From Falsiroseomonas ponticola (lineage in GTDB: Bacteria > Pseudomonadota > Alphaproteobacteria > Acetobacterales > Acetobacteraceae): a DNA stretch of 64,000 bases. The position numbers and the translations under genes were made by a program. The stretch covers positions 1 to 64,000 of the forward strand of contig NZ_JAERQN010000008.1 in NCBI RefSeq assembly GCF_016805305.1, written 5' to 3'. Positions 34,480 through 42,575 of this stretch are shown here, one piece after another (position 1 is the stretch's first letter; each line of letters opens with the position of its first letter). The notes beneath the pieces are model-generated. The model worked only from the letters and a program-made list of their open reading frames with translations, ran no database searches and was not told the origin of the DNA.

Positions 34480-35274
34480 ATGATGCTGCCCCGCCGCGCC
34501 CTCCTCGCCGCGCCCCTCCTGCTCGCCACCCCCGCCCGCGCCCAGCCCCGCCCGGCCATCGTGCTGGTGCATGGCGCCTGGATGGGCGCCGCGGTCTGGG
34601 ACCGCACCGCCACCGCCCTGCGGGCCCAGGGGTTCGAGGTGCTCACCCCCGAACTCCCCGCCCATGGCGCGGACCCGATGCCGGCCACGGAAGCCTCGCT
34701 CGACCGCTACGTCCAGGCCGTGCTGGCCGCGATCGGGGACCGGCGCGACGTGGTGCTGGTCGGCCACAGCTTCGGCGGCATCGTCGCCGCAGCGGTGGCG
34801 GAAGCGGCGCCGGAGCGCCTGCGCCGGCTGGTCTTCCTCGCCGCCTATCTCCCCGCCTCCGGTGACAGCGCCTACAGCCTTTCCCAGCGCGACCCCGCCA
34901 GCCTGGTGGGGCGGTTCTGGCGGCAGGACGACCCCGCCCGCTACTCCCCGGCCTCCATCGCAGCGGAGGGGATCGTCGAGACCTTCTGCGCGGATTGCGG
35001 CGCGGCGGATGCCGCCTGGCTGGTGGCGAACCACCGGGCGGAGCCGGTGCCGCCCCTCGCCACCCCCGTCACGCTGACGGCCGCGCGCTTCGGCGCGGTG
35101 CCCAAGGCCTATGTCGTGACGACGGAGGACCGCACCCTCACCCCCGAATTCCAGCGCGCCATGCTGGCCGCCGCCGGCATCACGCAGGTGGCGGAACTCC
35201 CCACCTCCCACACCCCCATGCTCGCCGCGCCATCCGCGCTGGCGGCGGCCATCGCATCCCTCGCCCAGCCCTGA
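34480..35274 (+). CDS. Secreted alpha/beta hydrolase
   Basis: A 264-aa hydrolase with a Tat/Sec-like signal (PRRALLAAPLLLATPARAQ, 4-22). The oxyanion-hole region is LVHGAWMG, the nucleophile S97 lies in VGHSFGG, and the probable catalytic H244 lies in TSHTPM. It resembles the salicylate-esterase/AB_hydrolase_6 group. Likely substrates are esters; none can be named. It begins 4 nt after the DJ-1 gene stop. Confidence 0.87.
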   Translation: MMLPRRALLAAPLLLATPARAQPRPAIVLVHGAWMGAAVWDRTATALRAQGFEVLTPELPAHGADPMPATEASLDRYVQAVLAAIGDRRDVVLVGHSFGGIVAAAVAEAAPERLRRLVFLAAYLPASGDSAYSLSQRDPASLVGRFWRQDDPARYSPASIAAEGIVETFCADCGAADAAWLVANHRAEPVPPLATPVTLTAARFGAVPKAYVVTTEDRTLTPEFQRAMLAAAGITQVAELPTSHTPMLAAPSALAAAIASLAQP

Positions 35275-35287
35275 GGAGCCCCAGCGA

Positions 35288-35650
35288 ATGCCCTTCACCG
35301 GACAATGCCATTGCGGCGGCGTGCGCTACCGCATCACGGGGGAGGCGATCGGCGTCATCGTCTGCCACTGCCGGGACTGCCAGCAGATGCACGGCAACGC
35401 CAACGCCATGCTCGCCGCGCCGAGGGACTCCGTGGTGCTGGACGCCGCGGAGACGCTGACCTGGTACGAATCCAGCCCCGCGGCGGAACGCGGCTTCTGC
35501 ACGCGCTGCGGCGGCCGGCTGTTCAAGCGGCCGCGCCAGGGCGACCGGCTGCTGGTCTCCGCCGGCACCATCGACCCGCCGACGGGGATGAAGACCATCC
35601 GCAACGTCTGGGTGGAATCGAAGGGCGACTGGTACGAGATCCCCGCCTGA
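35288..35650 (+). CDS. GFA-family zinc protein (glutathione-dependent formaldehyde-activating-like)
   Basis: A 120-aa GFA/CENP-V fold protein with the expected cysteines: C7, C9, C26, C28, C31, C71 and C74 (CHCGGVRY, CHCRDCQQ, CTRCGG). Gfa was named for glutathione-formaldehyde adduct formation, but most members are uncharacterised. Last of the LysR-divergent run, it converges with the GT gene ending at 35653. Confidence 0.9.
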   Translation: MPFTGQCHCGGVRYRITGEAIGVIVCHCRDCQQMHGNANAMLAAPRDSVVLDAAETLTWYESSPAAERGFCTRCGGRLFKRPRQGDRLLVSAGTIDPPTGMKTIRNVWVESKGDWYEIPA

Positions 35651-35652
35651 GG

Positions 35653-37020
35653 CTACCCCTGCCCCCCCAGCGTCACGCCGAGCTTCGCATACATCGCCGC
35701 CAGCCTGGCGTCGTAATGCGCGGCGTCGAACAGTGCCGCCTGCCGCGGCCCCCGCCAGGCGAGTTCCGCGCGCAGCTCGTCATTCGCGTCCAGCGCTTGG
35801 ATCGCCTCCGCCATCGCCCGCGTGTCGTAGGGGTCCACCATCACCCCGGCATCGCCCACCACCTCGGGCAGGGAGGAGGTGTTGCTGGTCATCACCGGCG
35901 TGCCCAGCAGCATCGCCTCCAGCACCGGCAGGCCGAAACCCTCATAGAGCGAGGGGAAGAACACCGACCGCGCGCCGCGGATCAGGCTGACCAGCAGGCG
36001 GAAGGGCGCGTAGTCCAGCAGGATGACACGGTCACGCAGCTTGCGCGTCATGCCCTGCGGGCCATCGGTCTGCGATCCCTCGGGGTAGTCGCGCCGGTCA
36101 TCCTCGTACAGCAGGGCCAGTTCCTGGCGCACCTGCCAGCCATGCTTGCCGCAGATCACCAGCGGCCAGGGGCTGCCGGACGCCAGGTAGGCCTCGATCA
36201 TCCGCCCGACATTCTTCTTGGGCTCGATCGCCCCGAAGAACAGCCAGTAGCCCCCCCAGGGCAGGCCGAAGGCGCCCTGCACCTCCGCCCGCGCCAGCGC
36301 CTCCGGCTTCTGCACCAGGGCGGCGGGCAGTTCCGCGCATTGGTAGGTGACGGAAATCCGCTCCTCCGGCACGCCCAGCAGGTTGATGATGTCGCGGCGC
36401 GAGGCTTCGGAGACGGTGGCGATGTGGTCGGCCTCCGCCGCGATGCGCCGGACGGTGCCCAGGAAGCGGCGCTTGGAATCCAGCGTGGCGTAGGGCAGGC
36501 GAAGCGGCACCAGGTCGTGGATGGTGTAGATGTTCCGCGCCCCCTCCGCCTTCAGCGGCAGCGGGAAGGTCCAGTGCATCACGTCCTGCCGGTCCGGCAG
36601 CTTCACCACGCCGAAGGCGCGCGCCGGCGTCGCGCGCTGCATCGCCGCGCGGAACAGGCCGGGGGCGTTCCACAGCCGGTCGGCATGCGGCAGACGCGCC
36701 TCCAGCCCCCGCCGCACCACCCGGTCGGTGAGCGGCACCGCGCGCGCCTTGGCACCCATCGACAGCCTCAGCCGGGCGCGGAAATCGTCATAGGCCTGCT
36801 GGGCGCGGGTCATGCCGCGTGGCGGCCCGTCATACAGCCCGACCTCCCGCAGCAGGTCGTCGCGGCCGCCGGATGTGGGCTGGCCGTAGAGCACGCCCAC
36901 CTCCGCGCCCAGCGCATGCAGCCGCTGGGTCAGGTTGCGGCAATAGGTCGCGACCCCCGTGCCCTGCTCCAGGGCCAGGTTGTACCCATCGATGGCGATC
37001 CGAGGCTTCAGCACCGTCAT
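35653..37020 (-). CDS. Glycosyltransferase family 4
   Basis: A 455-aa GT-B enzyme. IAIDGYNLALEQGTGVATY is the N-terminal acceptor-side motif; IYTIHDLVPLRLP, FGAIEPKKNVGRMIEAY and SLYEGFGLPVLEAM are GT4 core motifs. The family transfers mannose or rhamnose in several exopolysaccharide pathways, and manC (GDP-mannose) lies close by on the other strand. The start at ATG 37020 is preceded by GGGAG; an extension to 37116 lacks homology. It begins the second polysaccharide block. Confidence 0.88.
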   Translation of the reverse strand: MTVLKPRIAIDGYNLALEQGTGVATYCRNLTQRLHALGAEVGVLYGQPTSGGRDDLLREVGLYDGPPRGMTRAQQAYDDFRARLRLSMGAKARAVPLTDRVVRRGLEARLPHADRLWNAPGLFRAAMQRATPARAFGVVKLPDRQDVMHWTFPLPLKAEGARNIYTIHDLVPLRLPYATLDSKRRFLGTVRRIAAEADHIATVSEASRRDIINLLGVPEERISVTYQCAELPAALVQKPEALARAEVQGAFGLPWGGYWLFFGAIEPKKNVGRMIEAYLASGSPWPLVICGKHGWQVRQELALLYEDDRRDYPEGSQTDGPQGMTRKLRDRVILLDYAPFRLLVSLIRGARSVFFPSLYEGFGLPVLEAMLLGTPVMTSNTSSLPEVVGDAGVMVDPYDTRAMAEAIQALDANDELRAELAWRGPRQAALFDAAHYDARLAAMYAKLGVTLGGQG

Positions 37021-37187
37021 CCATCTCCCGCCGCGCGCCCGGCGGTTAAGCCCGCGCCGCGCCCATGCCGTCAACCCGCGCCCGGCGCCGATCACGCCGT
37101 CGCGCGCAACCGCCATGGACTACGCTTGCGCTGGACGCAGCCCACCGGTTGATGCTTGATCCCCTGGCGCGCAAGGGCAGGGCCACC

Positions 37188-37352
37188 ATGCAACCGACGG
37201 ATCGGATCGAACAGGCGGAGGTTGCCCCGGCGCGGGCCGCCTCCGGGGCTGGAATCGTCCTGGCGCACGCCGCGGCGCTGCTGCTGCGCGCCATCGCGAT
37301 CGCCATCCTGGCCGCGCCGGTGGTCATCGGGCTCGTGCTGCTGGCCCGCTGA
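37188..37352 (+). CDS. 54-aa single-pass membrane protein
   Basis: A short reading frame with the ribosome-binding site AGGGCAGGG about 6 nt before ATG 37188. Residues 1-20 are polar (MQPTDRIEQAEVAPARAA) and 23-53 are hydrophobic enough for one helix (ALLLRAIAIAILAAPVVIGLVLL), ending in Arg. It is placed between the divergent GT4 gene and manC. No family is recognised. It could be a regulatory small membrane protein of polysaccharide synthesis. An earlier in-frame ATG at 37152 would add 12 residues. Confidence 0.5.
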   Translation: MQPTDRIEQAEVAPARAASGAGIVLAHAAALLLRAIAIAILAAPVVIGLVLLAR

Positions 37353-37430
37353 GGGCCCGGGGCCGCGAAGCACCGCGATACCTGCTCGACACGGCGTTGC
37401 CTTTCTTTTTCCAAAGCCGTGCGACATACC

Positions 37431-37473
37431 GGCGGAAACCGCCGCAGCATCCCCGGCGGACACCGCCGCAGCA
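37431..37473 (+). repeat. Two tandem hairpin repeats in the manC leader
   Basis: Two 19-bp units, at 37431-37449 and 37455-37473, differ at one base and repeat with a 24-bp period. Each contains the dyad GGCGG-3 nt-CCGCC followed by GCAGCA. They end 17 nt before ATG 37491 of manC. They could be a two-site operator or a pair of RNA hairpins affecting manC translation. Confidence 0.75.
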
Positions 37474-37490
37474 CTGAGGTTCCACGATCC

Positions 37491-38960
37491 ATGCCGACCG
37501 ATGCCGTGCCGACTGGCTCCTCCACCGGATCCGCCCGGGGCGCCGTTGACCTGATCGTGCCCGTGATCCTCTCGGGCGGCACCGGAAGCCGGCTCTGGCC
37601 GCTGTCGCGCGAAGCCTATCCGAAGCAGTTCTGGCCGCTGGTCTCCCAGGGCACCATGCTGCAGGAAACCGCCGCCCGCGCCCGCGCGCCCGGCTTCGCG
37701 CCCCCGGTCGTGGTGTGCGGCGAAGCGCATCGCTTCCTGGTCGCTGAACAGCTGCGCGAAGCGGGCGCCGAGGACAGCCGCATCATCCTGGAACCCAGCG
37801 CCCGCAACAGCGCCGCCGCCATCGCCGCCGCCGCCATCCTGATCGGGGAGGATGCGCCGGACGCCATCCTCTGGATCATGGCCGCCGATGCCGCGGTGCA
37901 GGACGTGCCCGCGCTGCGCCACGCGCTGTCCGCCGCCGCGCTGGCGGCGCGGGAAGGCCGCATCTGCACCTTCGGCATCCGCCCCACCGCGCCCGAGACC
38001 GGCTACGGCTACATCGAATCCGGCGCCCCCCTGGCCGGCATCGACGGCGCCCTGCAGGTGGCGCGCTTCGTCGAGAAGCCGGATGCCGCGACGGCTGCCG
38101 CCTTCCTGGCCGGCGGCCGCCACCTGTGGAACAGCGGCATGTTCGTGGCCACGGCGAAGACGCTGATCGCCGAACTCGCCGCCCATGCGCCGGGCGTGCT
38201 GGCCGCCGCGCGCGAAGCGGTGGCGGGCGGGGCGCGGGACCTGGGCTTCGTCCGCCTGGGCGCCAGCTTCGCCGACGCCCCCTCCATCTCCATCGACCAT
38301 GCGGTGATGGAACGCACCGCGCTCGCCGCCGTGGTGCCCTGCGATCCCGGCTGGTCCGATGTCGGCTCCTGGGCCTCGCTGTGGGAGATCGCGCCGAAGG
38401 ACAAGGACGGCAACGCCGCGCTCGGCAATGCCGCCGTCCTCGGCTCCAAGCGCTGCTACGTGCGCTCGGAAGGCATCCTGACCGCCGTGGTGGGGCTGGA
38501 GGATGTGGTGCTGGTCGTCACCGACGACGCCGTCCTCGCCGTCCATCGCGACCGCGCGCAGGACGTGAAGAAGATGGTGGAGCATCTGAAGGCCACCGGC
38601 CACAAGGAAGCCACCGAGCATCGCCGCGTCTATCGCCCCTGGGGCGCCTATGAGGGCGTGGCCCATGGCAGCCGCTTCCAGGTGAAGCGCATCACCGTGC
38701 GCCCGGGCCGCAAGCTCAGCCTGCAGAAGCACTACCACCGCGCGGAACACTGGGTCGTCGTCGCCGGCACCGCGGTGGTGGAGCGGGACGGGGAGCGGAT
38801 CCTGCTGCGGGAGAACGAGTCGGTCTACCTGCCGCTGGGCTGCGTCCACCGGCTGGAAAACCCCGGCATGATCCCGCTGACGCTGATCGAGGTGCAGTCC
38901 GGCCCCTACCTCGGCGAGGACGACATCGTCCGGCTCGAGGACAATTACGGCCGGGCCTGA
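37491..38960 (+). CDS. manC: Mannose-1-phosphate guanylyltransferase/mannose-6-phosphate isomerase
   Basis: A 489-aa bifunctional enzyme supplying GDP-mannose. The nucleotidyltransferase motif ILSGGTGSRLWPLSR (about 26-40) and FVEKP (about 193) define the N-terminal domain. The C-terminal cupin (about 370-489) contains GRKLSLQKHYHRAEHW and the metal-binding histidines of the isomerase type II. ATG 37491 is chosen; the frame is open upstream to GTG 37419 through the tandem hairpins, but without homology. TGAGG lies about 11 nt upstream. It is followed after 16 nt by a glycosyltransferase, so mannose is a likely component of the polysaccharide. Confidence 0.95.
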   Translation: MPTDAVPTGSSTGSARGAVDLIVPVILSGGTGSRLWPLSREAYPKQFWPLVSQGTMLQETAARARAPGFAPPVVVCGEAHRFLVAEQLREAGAEDSRIILEPSARNSAAAIAAAAILIGEDAPDAILWIMAADAAVQDVPALRHALSAAALAAREGRICTFGIRPTAPETGYGYIESGAPLAGIDGALQVARFVEKPDAATAAAFLAGGRHLWNSGMFVATAKTLIAELAAHAPGVLAAAREAVAGGARDLGFVRLGASFADAPSISIDHAVMERTALAAVVPCDPGWSDVGSWASLWEIAPKDKDGNAALGNAAVLGSKRCYVRSEGILTAVVGLEDVVLVVTDDAVLAVHRDRAQDVKKMVEHLKATGHKEATEHRRVYRPWGAYEGVAHGSRFQVKRITVRPGRKLSLQKHYHRAEHWVVVAGTAVVERDGERILLRENESVYLPLGCVHRLENPGMIPLTLIEVQSGPYLGEDDIVRLEDNYGRA

Positions 38961-38976
38961 ACCGGGGGGACGCGGC

Positions 38977-41220
38977 ATGGGGCAGGACCAGCCGCCGGCG
39001 CCGCGCCCGGACCCGCCCCGCGGCACCGCCGATCCCCGCGCCTCGCTGCGCCGCGCGGACAGCCTGCGCGATGCGCGGGACTGGCAGGGGGCGGCCGAGG
39101 CCTATGCGGCCTGGCTGGCCGGCCGCCCGCATGACTGGCCCGCCTGGATCCAGTACGGCCACGCGCTGAAGGAAGCGGGCGACCCCGCCGCGGCGCTCGG
39201 CGCCTATCGCCGCGCGGAACAGGGGCGGCCCGGGGATGCCGACCTGCAGATGCAGATCGGCCACGCCCTGAAGCTGCTGGGCCACCTGCCGGAAGCCCGC
39301 CTCGCCTATGCCCGCGCGCTGGACATCGACCCCGCCAATGACAGCGCGTGGCGTGAGGTGTCGAACCTGCTCGGCCAGCCCGGCGTCGCCGCCGTGGCGG
39401 CGCCGGAGGCGCAGCTCTCGCTGGTCGGCGACCTCTGCGTGGTGTTCGACCTGACGGACCTGCTCTCCTGGTTCGGCCGCAACCGCGCGCCCTCGGGCAT
39501 CCAGCGGGTGCAGATGGAACTCGTCGGGCCGGCGCTGCGCGGCAGCGGCCTCGCGGCGCGGGTCATCCTGGCGGTCTATGATCCCGCCACGCTGGGCTGG
39601 CGGGCCCTGCCGCGGGAAGCCTTCAACCGCCTGGCCAGCCTGTCCCGCAGCGGCGCGGATGCGCGGGACCCCGCCTGGGAACAGGCCGTCGCCGTCGCCC
39701 GGCAGGCGCTGGAGGCCGCGCCGGCCCTGGTGTTCCCCGATGGCGCCTGGCTCGTCGTGCCGGGCTCCTCCTGGTGGCTGGCCAACTACCACCTGGCGGT
39801 GCGGCTGGCGAAGGCGCGGCACGGGCTGCGCTACGCGCCGCTGGTCCATGATTGCGGCCCGCTGGTGGTGCCGGAGCATTCGCCCCCCGCGACCGTCGCC
39901 GAATTCGCCCGCTGGTTCGCCGGCCTCGCCGCGCATGCCGACCTGCTTCTGCCCGTCTCCGCCGCCACGGCGGAGGATCTGCGCCGCCTCCAGGCGCTGC
40001 ACCTGCCCTCCCTCCCCCTGCCGCCGATGCTGGTGGTGGGGCTGGACGGCGCGATGCGCGATGCCGCCGCGCCGGCCGCGCCCCATGCCGGGGTGGATGC
40101 CCTGGCCGGCCAGGCGCAGGCGGGGCGGCCCTATGCGCTGTTCCTCGGCACGCTGGAATCGCGCAAGAACCACCTCTTCGTCCTCAATGCCTGGCTGGCG
40201 CTGATCCGCAGGCACGGCGCGGGGAAGCTGCCGCTGCTGGTGCTCGCCGGCCGCACCGGCTTCATGGGCGAAGCGGTGCTGGCCCTGCTGCGCGGCGCGC
40301 CGGCACTGCGCGATGCCGTGGTCCTGCTGCAGGACGTGCCGGACACCGCCCTGCCGCTGCTCTACCGCCGCGCGCTCTTCGTCCTCTACAATTCCGACCA
40401 TGAGGGCTGGGGCCTGCCGGTGACGGAGGCCATCGCCCATGGCAAGGCGGTCCTCGCCCCCGACCATTCCGCCCTGCCGGAGGCCGGGCGCGGCGCCGCC
40501 ATCCTGTTCCGCCCGCACAGCGAACCGGACTTCGCCGCCAAGGTCGAGCAGCTGGCCTTCGACCCCGCCTTCCGCGCCGCCGCGGAGGCAAGGGCCGCGG
40601 CCGCGCCGCTGCGCGGCTGGCAGGCGATCGGCGATGCCGTGCTGGGCCGGCTGCTGCGCGAAAGCGCCGCCCCCCGGCGCCAGGACCCGCCCCCCATCCC
40701 GCTCGGCACCATCATCCGCTTCGGCATCGGGGGGGAGACCGCGCCAAGCCTGCCCACCCTGCTGGCGGAAGCGCTGCGCGACGGGGAAGGCTGGCACGCC
40801 CCGGAAGCCTGGGGCTGCTGGACCCGCCCCGCCTCATCCGGCGGCCGCGCCGCGCTGCGCCTGGCACTGCCCCCCGGCACCACCGGCCGCATCCGCCTGC
40901 ACCTGCTGCTGCGCGCGCCGGCCACGGCCCAGCCCATCCGCCTGGTGCCGCGCGGCGCCGAACCCCTGGCGATGACGCTGGCCCCGACGGAGGACGCGAT
41001 CGCCGCCCTGGAACTGCCGGCCCCCGATGGCGTGATCGACCTGGCGCTGGAAGCCCCCGCCGCCCCCGCCACGCTGCCGCCCGATGACGGCGTGGCGGAG
41101 CCGGGGCCGGAGGTCGGAATCGGCCTGATCTCCGTCATGGCCTGCCGGGCGGATGACCTGCTCGCCCGGCTCGACTACCTCGAACACCAGCGCTTCACCT
41201 GGCCGGCGGCCGAGGCCTGA
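38977..41220 (+). CDS. TPR-containing glycosyltransferase, multidomain
   Basis: A 747-aa protein. TPR-like helical repeats span about 25-135 (WIQYGHALKEAGDPAAALGAYRRA, then QIGHALKLLGHLPEARLAYARAL). A GT4 domain spans about 150-560, with APSGIQRVQ near its start, LFLGTLESRKNHLFVLNAW and NSDHEGWGLPVTEAI. A C-terminal beta-rich region of about 170 residues (about 580-745) has no family I recognise and may bind carbohydrate. The GT part resembles the capsule GT at 6893-8167. It follows manC by 16 nt, so it probably uses GDP-mannose or acts on the same glycan. The TPR part may recruit assembly partners. Confidence 0.85.
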   Translation: MGQDQPPAPRPDPPRGTADPRASLRRADSLRDARDWQGAAEAYAAWLAGRPHDWPAWIQYGHALKEAGDPAAALGAYRRAEQGRPGDADLQMQIGHALKLLGHLPEARLAYARALDIDPANDSAWREVSNLLGQPGVAAVAAPEAQLSLVGDLCVVFDLTDLLSWFGRNRAPSGIQRVQMELVGPALRGSGLAARVILAVYDPATLGWRALPREAFNRLASLSRSGADARDPAWEQAVAVARQALEAAPALVFPDGAWLVVPGSSWWLANYHLAVRLAKARHGLRYAPLVHDCGPLVVPEHSPPATVAEFARWFAGLAAHADLLLPVSAATAEDLRRLQALHLPSLPLPPMLVVGLDGAMRDAAAPAAPHAGVDALAGQAQAGRPYALFLGTLESRKNHLFVLNAWLALIRRHGAGKLPLLVLAGRTGFMGEAVLALLRGAPALRDAVVLLQDVPDTALPLLYRRALFVLYNSDHEGWGLPVTEAIAHGKAVLAPDHSALPEAGRGAAILFRPHSEPDFAAKVEQLAFDPAFRAAAEARAAAAPLRGWQAIGDAVLGRLLRESAAPRRQDPPPIPLGTIIRFGIGGETAPSLPTLLAEALRDGEGWHAPEAWGCWTRPASSGGRAALRLALPPGTTGRIRLHLLLRAPATAQPIRLVPRGAEPLAMTLAPTEDAIAALELPAPDGVIDLALEAPAAPATLPPDDGVAEPGPEVGIGLISVMACRADDLLARLDYLEHQRFTWPAAEA

Positions 41221-41228
41221 CGGCCCGC

Positions 41229-42497
41229 CTACAGCGCCCGCCAGCCGATGTCGCGCCGGCAGAAGCCGCCCGGCCAGTCGATGGCATCCACCGCCGCATA
41301 GGCGGTGTCGCGGGCCTCCCGCAGCGACTTGCCCATGCCCGCCACGGCCAGCACCCGGCCGCCATTCGCGACCAGCCCGCCATCACCCGCCCGCGCCGTG
41401 CCGGCGTGGAAGACCTGCGCGCCCGGCACCGCCGCCGCCGCCTCCAGCCCCCGGATCGCCGTGCCCTTGCGGGGGCTGCCCGGATAGCCCTCCGCCGCCA
41501 TCACCACCACCAGGCTGTGCCGCGCATCCCAGCTCAGGTCGAAGATGGAGAGCCCGCCGTCGCAGGCCGCGAAGAGCGCGGGCAGCAGGTCGGAGCGCAG
41601 GCGCAGCATCAGCGCCTGGCATTCGGGATCGCCGAAGCGGACGTTGAACTCGATCAGCTTCGGCCCGGCCTCGGTCAGCATCAGCCCGGCGAAGAGCACG
41701 CCCTTGAACGGCGTCCCCCGCTTCGACATTTCCGCCAGTGTCGGCTGCACGATCTCCGCCATCACCCGGGCCTGCAGGGCGGGGGTGAAGGCGGGCGGGG
41801 GCGAATAGGCGCCCATGCCGCCGGTATTGGGGCCGGTATCGCCATCGCCGACCCGCTTGTGGTCCTGCGCGGCGCCCAAGGGCAGCGCCGTCTCCCCGTC
41901 GCAGAGGGCGAAGAAGCTGATCTCCTCGCCGATCAGGCATTCCTCGATCAGCACGGTGGCGCCGGCCGCGCCATGGATGCGGCTTTCCATGATGTCGGCG
42001 ATGGCGGCCTCCGCCTCCTCGACGGTCGAGGCCACCACCACGCCCTTGCCTGCGGCCAGGCCATCCGCCTTCACGACGATCGGCGCGCCTTCCGCGCGGA
42101 CATAGGCCTTCGCGGCGGCGGGGTCGTCGAAGCGCTTCCAGCGCGCCCCCGGCACGCCGGCCGCCTCCGCGATCTCCCTGGTGAAAACCTTGCTGCCTTC
42201 CAGCCGCGCGGCTTCCTGCGAAGGCCCGAAGCACTTGATCCCCGCGGCGGCGCAGGCATCGGCCAGCCCGAGCGTCAGCGGCGCCTCCGGCCCCACCACG
42301 ACGAGGTCGATCCGCTTTTCCACCGCGAAGGCGACAATCGAGGAAATGTCCTCCGCCCCGATCGGCACGCATTCCGCGACCTCCGCGATCCCCGGATTGC
42401 CCGGGGCGCAGTACAGCTTGCCCAGCAGGGGCGAGACCGAGATCGCCCAGCACAGCGCGTGTTCCCGCCCGCCGCCGCCCACCACCAGCACCTGCAT
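41229..42497 (-). CDS. purD: Phosphoribosylamine-glycine ligase
   Basis: A 422-aa ATP-grasp enzyme, step 2 of purine synthesis (PRA + Gly + ATP to GAR). MQVLVVGGGGREHAL begins the N domain; VVGPEAPLTLGLADA, APIVVKADGLAAGKGVVVA, GPNTGGMGAYSPPP and EFNVRFGDPECQ are diagnostic. Length is standard. It is divergent from xseA with 78 nt between, and its 3' end lies 9 nt from the converging TPR-glycosyltransferase gene. Confidence 0.97.
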   Translation of the reverse strand: MQVLVVGGGGREHALCWAISVSPLLGKLYCAPGNPGIAEVAECVPIGAEDISSIVAFAVEKRIDLVVVGPEAPLTLGLADACAAAGIKCFGPSQEAARLEGSKVFTREIAEAAGVPGARWKRFDDPAAAKAYVRAEGAPIVVKADGLAAGKGVVVASTVEEAEAAIADIMESRIHGAAGATVLIEECLIGEEISFFALCDGETALPLGAAQDHKRVGDGDTGPNTGGMGAYSPPPAFTPALQARVMAEIVQPTLAEMSKRGTPFKGVLFAGLMLTEAGPKLIEFNVRFGDPECQALMLRLRSDLLPALFAACDGGLSIFDLSWDARHSLVVVMAAEGYPGSPRKGTAIRGLEAAAAVPGAQVFHAGTARAGDGGLVANGGRVLAVAGMGKSLREARDTAYAAVDAIDWPGGFCRRDIGWRAL

Positions 42498-42575
42498 CGC
42501 GCCACACCCCCGCACACACAGAAAAGACCGCACGGCCGGTTCCGCGCCTGCCGCCGGATAGCATAGGGTCCGCCC

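Noticed and set aside
37397..37428. Promoter TTGCCT...GACATA upstream of manC
   Set aside because: The spacing is 20 bp and the -10 is poor; not reliable enough to list.
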